The position numbers were made by a program, and so were the translations under genes. Under the pieces are notes generated by a model, which saw only the letters and a program-made list of their open reading frames with translations, was not told where the DNA came from and ran no database searches. DNA of 41,046 nt from an uncultured Lachnospiraceae bacterium (lineage in GTDB: Bacteria; Bacillota; Clostridia; Lachnospirales; Lachnospiraceae). Shown here in pieces: positions 40,933 to 41,046 of the stretch; within the stretch, counting starts at the first letter, position 1; every line of letters begins with the position of its first letter. Where the stretch lies: contig CAJUTC010000034.1 of assembly GCA_910589195.1 (NCBI GenBank), forward strand, positions 1 through 41,046, in the 5' to 3' direction.

Positions 40933-40961
40933 TATTTACGTTGCTTACGTAGGTAAGACAT

Positions 40962-41045
40962 GCAGAAGTGGCGGAATTGGCAGACGCGCACGGTTCAGGT
41001 CCGTGTGGTAGTAATACCTTGTGGGTTCGACTCCCATCTTCTGCA
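40962..41045 (+). tRNA. tRNA-Leu (anticodon CAG)
   Basis: The acceptor stem GCAGAAG pairs with CTTCTGC, with discriminator A. The anticodon stem CACGG/CCGTG holds the loop TTCAGGT, anticodon CAG. The long variable arm (TGGTAGTAATACCTT) and T-loop GGGTTCGACTCCC fit tRNA-Leu. The gene ends one base before the window edge. Confidence 0.96.
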
Positions 41046-41046
41046 T

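Noticed and set aside
1..41046. CRISPR arrays, rRNA genes, intact insertion sequences, prophage structural genes.
   Set aside because: No regularly spaced repeats, rRNA signatures, DDE transposases or capsid/tail genes were seen while reading the window.

Overview
The window looks like chromosome from a spore-forming gut Firmicute of the Lachnospiraceae type. The clues are a dgt-dnaG-rpoD-trmK-nif3-nucleoside kinase cluster, a SigK-family sporulation sigma factor, a Csp-like subtilisin protease, a two-gene SufC/SufB-type system, separate AICAR transformylase and IMP cyclohydrolase genes, a pyrB-pyrI pair and AGGAGG-type ribosome binding sites. The genus cannot be fixed from sequence alone.

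Bases 1 to about 6,100 are an accessory region: a truncated GNAT acetyltransferase, a RES-domain protein without a visible antitoxin, a relaxase lacking its N-terminal nuclease part, small membrane proteins, a large serine recombinase with a small partner, and an MgtC/SapB membrane protein. It abuts a sigK-like gene whose reading frame loses family similarity inside the last DNA-recognition helix. This invites comparison with the skin elements that split sigK in Bacillus and Clostridioides, although the other half of the gene is not in the window.

Bases 6,800 to 9,400 hold small XRE regulators and a DUF3829-like lipoprotein. Bases 9,450 to 11,080 hold a Na+-translocating decarboxylase beta-subunit homologue and a 40-residue gamma-like peptide, without alpha subunit, behind what reads as a yybP-ykoY (Mn2+) riboswitch with an overlapping terminator. 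Next come a uridine phosphorylase and a purine pair (PurO-type cyclohydrolase plus stand-alone AICAR transformylase) behind a ZTP (pfl) riboswitch. A MacB-like ABC operon (ATPase, exported accessory protein, permease) faces pyrB-pyrI across a divergent promoter region.

Bases 20,450 to 29,520 are core housekeeping: aroE, RNase P RNA (rnpB), a decayed nuclease fragment, and the nucleoside kinase, nif3, trmK, rpoD, dnaG, dgt series, all on the minus strand. Bases 29,700 to 41,046 hold an XRE regulator, the Csp-like protease, the SufC/SufB-type pair, an FMN riboswitch with the riboflavin ECF component RibU, a DUF885 lipoprotein, a secreted cell-wall-binding protein, a DUF362 ferredoxin-like protein and two divergent tRNA-Leu genes.

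Three metabolite- or metal-sensing RNA leaders (Mn2+, ZTP, FMN) each carry a terminator. The ZTP and FMN ones sit upstream of genes whose function matches the ligand. The Mn2+ one does not, and with the interrupted sigK it is the most interesting signal here.
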